Notes: a model not told the origin generated them from the sequence alone. A stretch of 64,000 nt of DNA from Pseudomonadaceae bacterium (GCA_024743435.1 JANSWO010000003.1:273707-337706), one strand, 5' to 3'. Positions 55,096-63,846 are shown, numbered from the stretch's first letter. Program-made: numbers and translations.

Positions 55096-55103
55096 CGAGA
55101 AGA

Positions 55104-55143
55104 CTGCAGAGCACTCATCGAATAATCGATGGGCGCTCTGCAG
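55104..55143. terminator. Long hairpin after the beta-helix lipoprotein
   Basis: CTGCAGAGC pairs with GCTCTGCAG (9 pairs) and the stem continues inward to CATCG/CGATG around AATAAT. No T run follows immediately. It may protect the transcript end or be part of a double terminator with the next element. Confidence 0.55.
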
Positions 55144-55151
55144 AGCGAATC

Positions 55152-55186
55152 TAAAAGGCCGGTTGCGTTGAGCAGCCGGCCTTTTT
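55152..55186 (+). terminator. Intrinsic terminator
   Basis: AAAAGGCCGG pairs with CCGGCCTTTTT, with a small inner stem in the loop and a T run after. It ends the lipoprotein transcript. Confidence 0.85.
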
Positions 55187-55219
55187 CGTTTGCAGGATGC
55201 TCTCCCGAGGTTTGAATCT

Positions 55220-55274
55220 CGTTGATCGCGTGGCGATCAACGTTGTTGCCGTTCTCGCATGCTTTGCATGCGAG
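55220..55274. repeat. Two adjacent perfect palindromes with three-base loops
   Basis: CGTTGATCGC-GTG-GCGATCAACG (55220-55242) and CTCGCATGC-TTT-GCATGCGAG (55254-55274). Arms are 10 and 9 bases, both perfect. They resemble the triloop palindromes at the right end of the window in form and in the GATCGC core, but not the whole sequence. Confidence 0.75.
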
Positions 55275-55414
55275 TATGTGATGTCAGTCGGGAAAGGTGG
55301 GGGATGCGCTGCTAACCTGCTGGAAGAACTATGCGCGCGTGTTGACTACTATGCGCCATCAGGCGAACGGGTTCGGAACTCGTCTCGCAGGATCACATCG
55401 AAAGGGACAAACGG

Positions 55415-58252
55415 ATGTACCTGAAGCAATCATGTCAGCCTCAAAGTCTGCGAGAGCTGCTGCGAACACCGGTGCAACGCTGGGCGCAAGCCTGGCTCGA
55501 GCGAATCTTCAAGACGAGCATGCTGCTTGGTTTGTTGGGCCTGTTGACTGCCTGCGGTAGCGCCTCGCCGGAAGAGCGCATGCAGAGCGCACAGGCGTTT
55601 CTTGCGGAAGGGCGCGTTCAGGCCGGCATCATCGAGCTCAAGAACCTCCTCAAAGCGAATCCCGAGCATCTGGAAGGGCGGCGGCTGCTGGGCGAAACCT
55701 ACAAGGCCGTGCGTGATTATCCTTCGGCCCTGAAAGAGCTTGGGAGAGCGCTGGCGCAGCAGCCTAACGATGTATCTCTGGAATCGGACCTGCTGCGTAT
55801 CCGCACGCTCACCGGTGACGCGCAGGCGGTGTATGACGAGTTGCAGGCGCGGGATCTGAGCAAAGCGTTGCTCATCGTTCGGCGCGGCGAAGCGGCATTG
55901 AGCCTGGGGCATCTGGCCGCCGCTAAAAAGGACTTCGAAAACACGATCGACTCAGCCGACGCGCGAGCAGATGCGCTGGCGGGGCTTGCTCAACTGGCCT
56001 GGAAAGATCAGGACATTACGACCACGAAGCGGCTGCTGACCGAAGTGACGTCGGCCTATCCTGATCACCTCGATGGGTGGCTAGCACTCGGCGAGCTGGC
56101 GCTGGCGGAGGAGGAGTTCGATCTGGCGAAGCGTAGTTTCGCGACGTCGATCGATCTGGTTGGCGGGCGCGACCTTGGCCAACTCGGGCTTGCGCGCACG
56201 GCGCTGCTTCAGGGTGATGTAGAGGGTTCCTGGTCTCAGTTGAGCGCGATGAACGATTCCGCTGGCAAGCTGCCGGTCGTTCAATACATGCGCGGGCTTG
56301 TGGCGTTCGAGCGTGGTGAACTCACCCAGGCTGAGTCGGATCTTTTGGCCGTCATGAAAACCAACCCGAGCCATTTGCCGGCGATGACGCTCATGGGCGC
56401 GATCAAGTATCGGCAAGGACATCCGGCTGTTGCCACTGACTATCTGAAGCGGGCGCACGCTCAAGACGCGACTAACGAATCCGTGGTGAAGATGCTCGCC
56501 GACCTGCGCCTGCAACAGGGTGACGAAAGTGCTGCGCTGGCATTGCTCGAGCCCATGTCAGGGCAAGCGAGCGACCCTCAGCTCATCGCGCTGCATGGCT
56601 CGATTCTCGAGAAGCTTGGCCGCCCGGCGGAAGCGATCGCATTGTATGAGCGAGCCGTACAGGTGGCGCCTGATGCGGCGGACCTCCGCAACAAACTCGC
56701 GATCAGTTTATTGGCTTCCGGTCAGGTCGATCGCGCCAGTGCGGAACTAAGTACAGCGGTCAGCCTCGATGAGTCACTTGTCGATAGCGAACAGATGCTT
56801 GTTTTGGTCAAGCTTCGCCAGGGTGATGCAGAGGGCGCGGAAGCGCTCGTCAATGAGATGCTCACGCGCACTGGCGACAGCGCTCCAGCGTATCACTTGC
56901 TCGCCCTGGCGAAAGCCGCGCAACAGGACACAGCCGTGAGCGATTGGGCACTGGAGCGCTCGATTTCGCTGGACCCGGCGTATACCCCCACGTTGCGCGC
57001 GCTGATCAGCAAAGCGAACGGCGATAAGACTGTGGAGAAGAAACTCTATAGCGATGCCTTGGCAGCGGAAGAACATCATCTCGATGCTTTGATGGGAATG
57101 GCTCGGTTTGATTTCGACAATGGCGAGCCAGTTCGCGCGGAGGAAAAACTGAAGGTCGCAAGCCTTACTCATACGTCTGCGATACGGCCGCGTATCGCGC
57201 TTGGCCGATACTACCTGGCCCAGGGAAGACGGGATGAAGCCCATGTGTACGCGGCAGAGGCTGGGCAGTTGTCCGCCATGGATCCTGATGTCCTGCTGCT
57301 GCAGGCGACTCTGCAACTGGCAGACAACAACCAGCTGGAGGCGCGAGATACCGCGCTGAAGCTTGGCCGTAATCTCGCCAGTGCGCCCGTCGATGATCGT
57401 TTTCGGCTGCAGGCGGCGCGCTTGCTGACCCAGACCAGACACAACGACCTGGCTCTGACTAACCTGCTCATGTTGCGTGATGCAGAGCCTGCTATCGCAA
57501 CCTCGGCGCAGGCTGATCTGGCGCGTATCTACACGCGCAACGGTGAGTTCGCGCGGGCTAAAGAGGAGATTGACGGTCTCAAAGCATCACGCACCGCGTC
57601 CGAGGAACTTGTAAATACGCTGCTAGCCGACTGGCATCTACGACAGAATCAAATCGCTGAGGCGCGCCAGGCGTTGAAGCCGCTTGTCTCGGCTGGCCGG
57701 CGCGATGCGACTTTAAAAATGGCGATGATAGATCGCAGAGTCGGTGATGAGCTGGCTGCACAGCAGCGGCTTCAGCGCTGGCTCGCAGACAACGCTGATG
57801 ATTCAGGCGCACGCATGATGCTGGCCAGTAGTCAATTGGCGTCGGGTGAACGAGTCGGGGCGACGCGAAACTATGAAGTTGTCCTCGATTCGGGCCGGGA
57901 GAGCGTGGTCGCGCTTAACAACTTAGCCTGGTTGTATCTGGACGCCAGTGATTCGCGCGCGATCATCATGGCGCGCCGTGCTTATCGCGCCGAGAAAGAC
58001 AATCCGAATGTCATCGACACTCTGGGTTGGGTGTATCTGGAAACGGGTGATATTGAGGCGGGTCTCGAGCACCTTCGACGAGCATCCAGCCTCGCGCCAG
58101 ACAACCCGACCGTGTTGTATCACCTCGGCGTTGCGCTGCAACGCAAAGGTGAGGCGGATGCCGCTCGTGAGGCGCTTCGCGGCGCGCTGGCGATGCGTGA
58201 CTTTGGCGAACGCAAAGACGCAGAAGCTGCGCTTGAGACGCTTGGAGGCTAG
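55415..58252 (+). CDS. PrsT-like TPR lipoprotein (XrtA/PEP-CTERM exopolysaccharide system)
   Basis: 945 residues from the first ATG. A lipobox (LLTAC) lies near residue 47 after a long N-terminus. The rest is TPR throughout: GRVQAGIIELKNLLKANPEH near the start, VVALNNLAWLYLD and DTLGWVYLETGDIEAGLEHLRRA near the end. Length and the first TPR phrase fit PrsT, the TPR lipoprotein of XrtA systems. The nearby outer-membrane barrel and Wza-type exporter support this. An exosortase gene is not in the window. Confidence 0.8.
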   Translation: MYLKQSCQPQSLRELLRTPVQRWAQAWLERIFKTSMLLGLLGLLTACGSASPEERMQSAQAFLAEGRVQAGIIELKNLLKANPEHLEGRRLLGETYKAVRDYPSALKELGRALAQQPNDVSLESDLLRIRTLTGDAQAVYDELQARDLSKALLIVRRGEAALSLGHLAAAKKDFENTIDSADARADALAGLAQLAWKDQDITTTKRLLTEVTSAYPDHLDGWLALGELALAEEEFDLAKRSFATSIDLVGGRDLGQLGLARTALLQGDVEGSWSQLSAMNDSAGKLPVVQYMRGLVAFERGELTQAESDLLAVMKTNPSHLPAMTLMGAIKYRQGHPAVATDYLKRAHAQDATNESVVKMLADLRLQQGDESAALALLEPMSGQASDPQLIALHGSILEKLGRPAEAIALYERAVQVAPDAADLRNKLAISLLASGQVDRASAELSTAVSLDESLVDSEQMLVLVKLRQGDAEGAEALVNEMLTRTGDSAPAYHLLALAKAAQQDTAVSDWALERSISLDPAYTPTLRALISKANGDKTVEKKLYSDALAAEEHHLDALMGMARFDFDNGEPVRAEEKLKVASLTHTSAIRPRIALGRYYLAQGRRDEAHVYAAEAGQLSAMDPDVLLLQATLQLADNNQLEARDTALKLGRNLASAPVDDRFRLQAARLLTQTRHNDLALTNLLMLRDAEPAIATSAQADLARIYTRNGEFARAKEEIDGLKASRTASEELVNTLLADWHLRQNQIAEARQALKPLVSAGRRDATLKMAMIDRRVGDELAAQQRLQRWLADNADDSGARMMLASSQLASGERVGATRNYEVVLDSGRESVVALNNLAWLYLDASDSRAIIMARRAYRAEKDNPNVIDTLGWVYLETGDIEAGLEHLRRASSLAPDNPTVLYHLGVALQRKGEADAAREALRGALAMRDFGERKDAEAALETLGG

Positions 58253-58279
58253 GCCTTCAGAGCGTCAGTTCTGGCCTAG
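58249..58279. terminator. Inverted repeat at the 3' end of the TPR gene
   Basis: CTAGGCC pairs with GGCCTAG over a 17-base loop, overlapping the stop codon. It has no T run, so a terminator role is only possible. Confidence 0.4.
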
Positions 58280-58334
58280 GCTCAAAATAGCGCTTCGCTG
58301 CGCATTCGGTTCGGTCGCGCGGCTGTTGTTGAAT

Positions 58335-58374
58335 CCAGCCGCTCTTTAGTCCAGCCGCTCTTTAATCCAGCCGC
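58335..58374. repeat. Short tandem repeat, 16-base unit
   Basis: CCAGCCGCTCTTTAGT, then CCAGCCGCTCTTTAAT, then a partial third copy CCAGCCGC, in the gap between convergent genes. Confidence 0.85.
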
Positions 58375-58394
58375 GGCGCTCGATTTGCGGCGAG

Positions 58395-59738
58395 CTAGTT
58401 AGTGCCGATGAAGTTGTAGAAGATGCCCACGGAGTAACGAAGCTCGTCGAACTTGAAATCGTCAATGTTCGAATCGCGCTCGGTAAATCGAATGCCCGCA
58501 GTGACATCGATGTTACGTCCCGCCTGCCACCGCAGATCGAGATTGAAACGGGTTTCGTCGTCAGTTCGGCCCGCAGCTTGATCAAGGAACTTACGTTCAG
58601 TGAAACTGGCTGCGCCCTCCAGCGTGGTTCGTGGTGTGAGTTGATGACCAGCCGTCAGCAGTAGCGACGTCGCTTCCTGATCTCGCGGTACGGTGTCGTC
58701 TTCGAAGGCGAGCTCACGGTAGGACAGCTCTGCGCGAGCGTTGGTCCGTCCGAAATCCTGTGAGTACGCGACCCGGAAGTTGTTCTCTCGAAACAGCTCG
58801 TTGATGTCTGTGTCTGCGTTCACTTCGTCATTGAAGCGCGCTCGTCCCGCACCCAGTACCAACGTGCGGTCACTGTAGTCACTGATGAAAGCTGCTTCGA
58901 TCGTTTGCGTTTCTGACAGCGTGTAGCTCGCCGTTATGTTACCGACGACGCCATCGCTGTCTTCGCGTCCCAATGTCCGTGAAATCTGATCGTAGCCAAC
59001 TTCGGCATCGAGCTGTAAGCGGTCACCATCTGAGAAGTAACCGATAGTGCCGGTGACGGTTTCGACGTCCGGTGCATTGGGGTTTTCGAACTGATCCTGC
59101 ACGCCTTCCAGCGCGAACGTGACGGATCGGCGCGGCGATAAACCAAGTACGTAACGCGTTGATGCGGCGTGACGGATACCGCCGGTATCGGTTGTGTCGG
59201 ATTCGAAGATTCCGTATTCGTACTCGAGCTGAAGCTCATCGGCATCGTTCACTGGCAGGCGTATCAATGGCCCGGCGGTTGTTTGGTCCACAACCTGTCG
59301 GTTTCCTGGTGTGCTTGCCTCGAATGCCTGAATGGTGGATTCCGTTCGTGTGTTGTTGAACTTGAGCTCGATTCGCTCGGGGATCGGAGAGAACACAACC
59401 GTACCCGACCCGGTGATGATGTCATCGTCTTCGAAGAAGTCTTCGGAGAAGATGCGTCGCTCGTAGCCGTAGTCACCCTGAACGAGCCAGCGCGGACCGT
59501 CGTGCGTGATCTGAATATCTGCCTGCGGCCGTTGGATATTCTCGTCTACTTCGTTGTCGGCGGTGCGACCAGTGTTGCTGGTGTGGTCTACGACGTAACC
59601 GAGGCTTACGGAGTAATCCAGCGCCAGCGCAGGCGAGGCCAGGCTTGCGACCAGTAGCGCGCCTGCGATGGGCCGCAGACGGGCACTGAATGTGGCGCTC
59701 GATGAATTCGAAGGCTTGCGGTTACTGTTAGTAGACAT
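58395..59738 (-). CDS. Outer-membrane beta-barrel protein of the exopolysaccharide (XrtA-type) system
   Basis: 447 residues with a signal peptide (IAGALLVASLASPALA). The mature part has alternating beta strands such as TYSVSLGY-like DYSVSLGYVVDHTSNT, LVQGDYGYERRIF, LELEYEYGIF and RFNLDLRWQAGRNI, and ends in RYSVGIFYNFIGTN, with the aromatic residues of a barrel end. The arrangement fits the PEP-CTERM-associated outer-membrane protein group. It follows the export gene on the same strand (122-base gap). Confidence 0.8.
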   Translation of the reverse strand: MSTNSNRKPSNSSSATFSARLRPIAGALLVASLASPALALDYSVSLGYVVDHTSNTGRTADNEVDENIQRPQADIQITHDGPRWLVQGDYGYERRIFSEDFFEDDDIITGSGTVVFSPIPERIELKFNNTRTESTIQAFEASTPGNRQVVDQTTAGPLIRLPVNDADELQLEYEYGIFESDTTDTGGIRHAASTRYVLGLSPRRSVTFALEGVQDQFENPNAPDVETVTGTIGYFSDGDRLQLDAEVGYDQISRTLGREDSDGVVGNITASYTLSETQTIEAAFISDYSDRTLVLGAGRARFNDEVNADTDINELFRENNFRVAYSQDFGRTNARAELSYRELAFEDDTVPRDQEATSLLLTAGHQLTPRTTLEGAASFTERKFLDQAAGRTDDETRFNLDLRWQAGRNIDVTAGIRFTERDSNIDDFKFDELRYSVGIFYNFIGTN

Positions 59739-59862
59739 CACGTCACTCCCTGTTTCTTGCTTTGATCATTGCGCCGTCAATGGCGACAGAGCGACGTGCG
59801 CTGGTCATGATCGAGAATTCGCGGCGCCGATGTCTACCTGCGCCGCTTCAAGTCGAGATTTC

Positions 59863-60474
59863 CTAGAATACGCGTTCCGGGATCGTTACGACGTCGCCCG
59901 GACGCAAAGGGAAGTTGGTGCTCATGTCGCCCTTGTTGAGGATGCGATTGAGGTCAACTTCGATCCGATCGCCGCTACGACGATAGAGAACGGCGCGGCT
60001 GGCTGAGGCGAATTCGGTAATGCCTCCGGCTTCTAGTACCAGATCCAGAACCGTCATGCCCTGGCGGTATGCAAGCGAAACGGGCCGGCCGACGGCGCCA
60101 GTAACGCGAACGCGAGAACGGTACTCATCGCTGCCCATATCCGTGACGATGACGGTCACGAACGGATCGCGGATGTAGGTGGCGAGGCTGCCAGTGATTT
60201 CTTTCGAGACTTCTTCTGGCGTTTTGTTGCCCACATCAACGTCGCCAACGAGAGGCACAGAAACTTTGCCGTCTGGGCGAACCGGAACCGTTACGCTCAG
60301 ATCAGCGTTGCGCCATACGCTTACACTGATCGTGTCACCCACACCAATGCGGTACTCATCATCAAAACTGTGCTCTTCTAGGAGTTCAGCCGATGGCGGC
60401 GGCGCGGTACCAGCGCATGCGGTGAGCAGCATGGTGCCGACAACAATGGCTGACAGATATCGGGTTGCAATCAT
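59863..60474 (-). CDS. Wza-type polysaccharide export lipoprotein (XrtA-type)
   Basis: 203 residues. Lipobox MLLTAC, then the Poly_export domain: YRIGVGDTISVSVWRNADLSVTVPVRPDGKVSVPLVGDV, followed by a SLBB domain (VTGAVGRPVSLAYRQGMTVLDLVLEAGG) and RPGDVVTIPERVF at the end. It is short, as in the XrtA/PEP-CTERM exporters. ATG 60474 precedes the signal peptide. It forms the outer-membrane exit for an exopolysaccharide whose synthesis genes lie outside the window. Confidence 0.9.
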   Translation of the reverse strand: MIATRYLSAIVVGTMLLTACAGTAPPPSAELLEEHSFDDEYRIGVGDTISVSVWRNADLSVTVPVRPDGKVSVPLVGDVDVGNKTPEEVSKEITGSLATYIRDPFVTVIVTDMGSDEYRSRVRVTGAVGRPVSLAYRQGMTVLDLVLEAGGITEFASASRAVLYRRSGDRIEVDLNRILNKGDMSTNFPLRPGDVVTIPERVF

Positions 60475-60937
60475 GGTGGTAGTCCCTTGGTTTAGCCGGC
60501 GAGTCGGAGACGGTCTAGCCCAGCTCGCAAATTTCATCCCTTCCCGGTCCCAATGCAAAGCGTATGTGTCGCTACCAGTCGCGACATCGGCCGCCGTGCA
60601 GGCCAATACGGTGAACGGGAAATGATAGCCGGTTTGGCTTGTAGAGTGGGGCAGACTTGTAAGTGGCTTTTTGGTGCTGAGAAGCCTTTGGCGCCTACCG
60701 ACACGCCCTGGCGGTCAACAAAATTGCCTTGTGAGTTGTCGCGTGAGTGGGTGTACGCCAGGAGGCCCGTGCAAGTGCCGGTTTCGGCCCAGCTGACGGC
60801 GAGAATGAGCCGTTTTGCGAACAACAAAGGAACAATTGAGGACACACGCTACCGCTTGTGAGAGCGGGCTTACAAACCTCACATCGGGGCTACAGCGTAG
60901 GTGGCTGGATCGGGGCATTGTGTCTGCCACACCCCCG
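60475..60937. other. Divergent intergenic region
   Basis: 463 bases between the export gene and the DUF6316-like gene. I see no reliable gene, riboswitch or terminator. It probably holds the exopolysaccharide promoter; small frames on either strand lack ribosome binding sites. Confidence 0.4.
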
Positions 60938-61258
60938 ATGACACAGGACATGAACATGGACGGACGAAAGAACGAAACACCGAAGCTGTGGTTTAGATCT
61001 GACCGCGTTTTCAGAAGTGACGGCAGCTGGTTTTTTTACACTCGCGAGGGCGTGGAAGTCGGCCCTTACAACACCCAGTTTGAAGCCGAGGTCGAGTCCA
61101 GCCTGCTGATCAACCGGCTCCGAGGCGAGCCTGATATCGAAGATCATCTGCGCATCATTCAAGAGTTCATCTGGGAATCGGTGTCTCAGCCGACCAGCCT
61201 GGATAACGCGTTTTTCACCAGCTACGTAGTCGAGGAAGACAATCTAGCCTACGGCTGA
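60938..61258 (+). CDS. Small protein, DUF6316-like
   Basis: About 106 residues. LWFRSDRVFRSDGSWFFYTREGVEVGPYNTQFEAEVE matches the RSDRxFxxxGxWYFxTREGxxxGPF pattern of DUF6316, known from gammaproteobacteria. No function is known. ATG 60938 is the first of several close starts (60950, 60956). Confidence 0.75.
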   Translation: MTQDMNMDGRKNETPKLWFRSDRVFRSDGSWFFYTREGVEVGPYNTQFEAEVESSLLINRLRGEPDIEDHLRIIQEFIWESVSQPTSLDNAFFTSYVVEEDNLAYG

Positions 61259-61308
61259 TTCTCCGCGTCGCGTTCAGTTTGCGCGGTGCGTGTTCAGGGA
61301 CCCGGCGT

Positions 61309-62118
61309 CTAGCGTCCGGTGAAATCTGGGGTTCTCTTGTCCCTGAATGCGCGCCGCCCTTCTTTGTAGTCTTCGCTATCAAAGCAGTCCGCAACCAGCG
61401 CCTCTGCAGCGGCAATCTCATCAGGCCGACCACCCCGCTCAAACGCGGCGAGAGACGCTTTCACCGCTCTTAGCGTCAGCGGAGCATTGGCCGCAACGTT
61501 CCGGCTGTAGTTGGTCACAATCTCATCGATGTTGTCGTGATCGACCATCTGATGAATCAAGCCATAGTCCAAAGCCTGCTCGGCCCCGAATAACTCGGCG
61601 GATAAGAGGATGTGTCGGGCATTGGACGGACCAACCACATGCGAGAGTTTTGCCACCGAGGCATATTCGTACCCTAGCCCCAGTCGGCCGGCGGGGATGC
61701 CGAAGGTGCTCTTGTTGGTCGCTATGCGAATGTCGGCACCCAGAGCGGTTGCCAGACCACCGCCGATGCAATAGCCCTCGATCAGGGCGATAACGGGCTT
61801 GCTGCATGTCGCGAGAGCTTTTGTCGCTCGACCCGCAATGGCGCCGTATTCCTGCTTCTGCTGAGCATTGCTGCGCTTGCTGTCGAATTCCGATATGTCA
61901 GCGCCGGATACGAAGGCTTTACCACCAGCGCCACGCATGACGATGACGCGAACGTCGTCGTCATCTTCGAATGCGGCAAACGCATCTCCCATGCCTTGCC
62001 ACATGTCCAGCGACAGCGCGTTGTGCCGCTCGGGCTGATTGAATGTAAGCCAGCCAGTTGCGTGGTCATCGATACGTGCAAGGATTCTGTTGGTTGCCAA
62101 CTCGACGGTTCGACTCAC
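61309..62118 (-). CDS. Crotonase family protein without the two catalytic Glu
   Basis: 269 residues. WLTFNQPERHNALSLDMW and GKAFVSGADISEF are typical crotonase segments. The hydratase Glu sites read GGGLATALGADI and TFGIPAGRLGLGY, so both Glu are replaced. Such members are common and catalyse other reactions. Four-base overlap with the upstream lyase gene places it as the last of a three-gene operon. Confidence 0.85.
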   Translation of the reverse strand: MSRTVELATNRILARIDDHATGWLTFNQPERHNALSLDMWQGMGDAFAAFEDDDDVRVIVMRGAGGKAFVSGADISEFDSKRSNAQQKQEYGAIAGRATKALATCSKPVIALIEGYCIGGGLATALGADIRIATNKSTFGIPAGRLGLGYEYASVAKLSHVVGPSNARHILLSAELFGAEQALDYGLIHQMVDHDNIDEIVTNYSRNVAANAPLTLRAVKASLAAFERGGRPDEIAAAEALVADCFDSEDYKEGRRAFRDKRTPDFTGR

Positions 62119-63011
62119 GGCGTAGTTCCTGTGATGTTGGCTCGAGCGAGCGTAGCCCGAGCGCGTGTGATATGTGGCGCGTCAATCATGTCGCCCCGAA
62201 ATGCGAAAGCGCCCCGACCCTCCGAAGCTGCGGCCTCAGCCTTGGCAAGTAGCGCTGTTGCGTACTCGAGCTCGGATTCAGATGGCGTGAACGCATCGTT
62301 CACGATGTCAATCTGATTGGGGTGAATGGTGACTTTGCCCGTAAACCCGGTCCAGCGAGCTCGCTGGCATTCACCGGCGAGCCCAGCGGTGTCTTTGATG
62401 TCGACCCAAACCGTATCGATAGGCTGAATCGCGGCTGCGGCGCAGGCTAACAATGTTTGCTGTCGCGCCAGTTCGAACACTGGCAAATACTCGCCGGAGT
62501 CGGTTCGGCTGCGTGGCGCGCCGATTGCGGCAGACAGGTCTTCGGCGCCCCAGGTCATGCCAGTTACTCTTGGGCAGGTTGTCAGAGATTGGATATTCAG
62601 TACCGCTTCGGGAGTTTCCGTTGCAACCAGCAATAGCTCCACGTCTCCCTCGGCGATGCCGTTACCCTGCTCATGGCGAGTAATCAGCCGCGCAGCTGCG
62701 TTCACATCGGCAATGCAGGAAACCTTTGGCAGAAGTATTGCTTGGGGTGACGCCTCGATTACCGTCTCCACATCAGCTCGACCCCAGGGCGTGTTCAGAG
62801 GGTTGATTCGAACGATGCTAAGTTTGCCGCCAAAGTCGGTATCGCCTAGCCACGCGGCCACTTCACGACGCGCGGATGCTTTGCGGTCAACGGAGACCGC
62901 ATCTTCAAGGTCGAGAATCAGAGCATCAGCATTGCTTGCCAGTGCTTTGGCAAACATTTTCTGCTGTCCGCCGGGAACAAAGTGAAACGAGCGGCGGGGG
63001 TTGGCGAGCAT
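62115..63011 (-). CDS. CitE/HpcH-type CoA-ester lyase
   Basis: 298 residues. PRRSFHFVPGGQQKMFAKAL, DALILDLEDAVSV, IVRINPLNTPWGRAD and GKVTIHPNQIDIVNDAF are the signatures of the CitE-like/malyl-CoA lyase superfamily, with the Mg-binding Glu and Asp of LILDLEDAV. Likely substrates are citramalyl-CoA, malyl-CoA or similar. ATG 63011 overlaps the MaoC stop by one base (TGATG), which decides the start. Confidence 0.9.
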   Translation of the reverse strand: MLANPRRSFHFVPGGQQKMFAKALASNADALILDLEDAVSVDRKASARREVAAWLGDTDFGGKLSIVRINPLNTPWGRADVETVIEASPQAILLPKVSCIADVNAAARLITRHEQGNGIAEGDVELLLVATETPEAVLNIQSLTTCPRVTGMTWGAEDLSAAIGAPRSRTDSGEYLPVFELARQQTLLACAAAAIQPIDTVWVDIKDTAGLAGECQRARWTGFTGKVTIHPNQIDIVNDAFTPSESELEYATALLAKAEAAASEGRGAFAFRGDMIDAPHITRARATLARANITGTTP

Positions 63012-63472
63012 CAGTCGGCTAGTGAGTTCATGCGTAGCATCATTGCACCGCGCGTACATGAGCAAACTACGTCGCCGCGTTGGTTGATGCCCTGATGTTC
63101 GAAGGTGACGATGCCGCGATCCTGCTTTGACTTACTCTCACGTTTATCGACGACTCGGGTCGTTGCCGTGATCGTGTCGCCGATAAAGACAGGATTCGGG
63201 AACAACGTTTTGTCAAAGCCCAGGTTGCCCAGCGTCGTGCCCAGCGTGGTTTCACCGACGGATAGCCCGACGACGAGTCCAAGCGTAAAGATGCTGTTTA
63301 CGAGGATCTGACCATGTGGCGTTCCGGCGGCAAACTCTGCGTCTAGGTGCAGTGGCTGAGGGTTCATCGTCAGAGTCGTAAAAAAGAGGTTGTCTGCCTC
63401 CGTGACCGTGCGGCTGGGCTGATGGGTGAACGTCATCCCCACTTCCAGCTCTTCAAAGTACTTTCCTTTCAT
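63011..63472 (-). CDS. MaoC-like hydratase
   Basis: 153 residues. KYFEELEVGMTFTHQPSRTVTEADNLFF and NPQPLHLDAEFAAGTPHGQILVNSIF hold the hydratase motif (Asp and His of the hotdog). With the CitE-like lyase it could act on mesaconyl-CoA, itaconyl-CoA or related acids. First gene of the operon. ATG 63472 is chosen; further upstream the frame runs into the repeat palindrome, so only about three bases separate the repeat from the start codon. Confidence 0.88.
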   Translation of the reverse strand: MKGKYFEELEVGMTFTHQPSRTVTEADNLFFTTLTMNPQPLHLDAEFAAGTPHGQILVNSIFTLGLVVGLSVGETTLGTTLGNLGFDKTLFPNPVFIGDTITATTRVVDKRESKSKQDRGIVTFEHQGINQRGDVVCSCTRGAMMLRMNSLAD

Positions 63473-63475
63473 ACA

Positions 63476-63526
63476 GTGAGAATAGGCCTCTGCCTGCACG
63501 AAGTGAAGGCAGAGACCTATTCTCAC
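63476..63526. repeat. Repeat A, copy 1: 24-base-arm palindrome with GAA loop
   Basis: GTGAGAATAGGCCTCTGCCT with GCAC, loop GAA, then GTGAAGGCAGAGACCTATTC with TCAC. The 24-base arms differ at only two pairs (both allow G-U in one strand). It lies three bases upstream of the maoC ATG. Confidence 0.9.
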
Positions 63527-63529
63527 AAC

Positions 63530-63571
63530 CCGGCAATTGTTTGCGAAGCAAACAATGAGAGGCTATGCCGG
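63530..63571. repeat. Repeat B, copy 1
   Basis: CCGGCA...TGCCGG outer stem, inner perfect stem ATTGTTTGC-GAA-GCAAACAAT, and a nine-base bulge GAGAGGCTA on the 3' side. Confidence 0.9.
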
Positions 63572-63604
63572 CCATCCAGCGTCGCGCGGATCGCGCTTCT
63601 TTAC

Positions 63605-63641
63605 CTGCCTGCACGAAGTGAAGGCAGAGGCCTATTCTCAC
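63605..63641. repeat. Repeat A, copy 2 (left arm shortened)
   Basis: CTGCCTGCAC-GAA-GTGAAGGCAG with the full right arm continuing AGGCCTATTCTCAC. The loop is 115 bases after that of copy 1. Confidence 0.9.
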
Positions 63642-63643
63642 AA

Positions 63644-63687
63644 GCCGGCAATTGTTTGCGAAGCAAACAATGAGAGGCTATGCCGGC
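63644..63687. repeat. Repeat B, copy 2
   Basis: GCCGGCA/TGCCGGC outer stem with the same inner ATTGTTTGC-GAA-GCAAACAAT stem and the same GAGAGGCTA bulge as copy 1. Confidence 0.9.
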
Positions 63688-63717
63688 ATTGACGCTTCGC
63701 GCGACGCGCATCTATGT

Positions 63718-63754
63718 CTGCCTTCACGAAGTGAAGGCAGAGGCCTATTCTCAC
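63718..63754. repeat. Repeat A, copy 3 (left arm shortened)
   Basis: CTGCCTTCAC-GAA-GTGAAGGCAG is a perfect 10-pair stem; the right arm continues AGGCCTATTCTCAC. It begins 113 bases after copy 2. The B unit does not follow; AAGCGGCAGG is a short remnant. Confidence 0.9.
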
Positions 63755-63815
63755 AAGCGGCAGGTCTAGCTCGTCGCAAGGCGGTGAGCGCTGTTCCCCG
63801 TCTTCGCGAGGCGGA

Positions 63816-63832
63816 CGAAAGCGTAGCTTTCG
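63816..63832. repeat. Triloop palindrome
   Basis: CGAAAGC-GTA-GCTTTCG, a perfect 7-pair stem with a three-base loop, between repeat A copy 3 and repeat C. Confidence 0.8.
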
Positions 63833-63846
63833 GGCAACGACGCGAT

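Noticed and set aside
63476..63754. CRISPR array
   Set aside because: Spacing is ~114 bases, units are themselves long palindromes, the intervening DNA is also repeated, and no cas gene is near.
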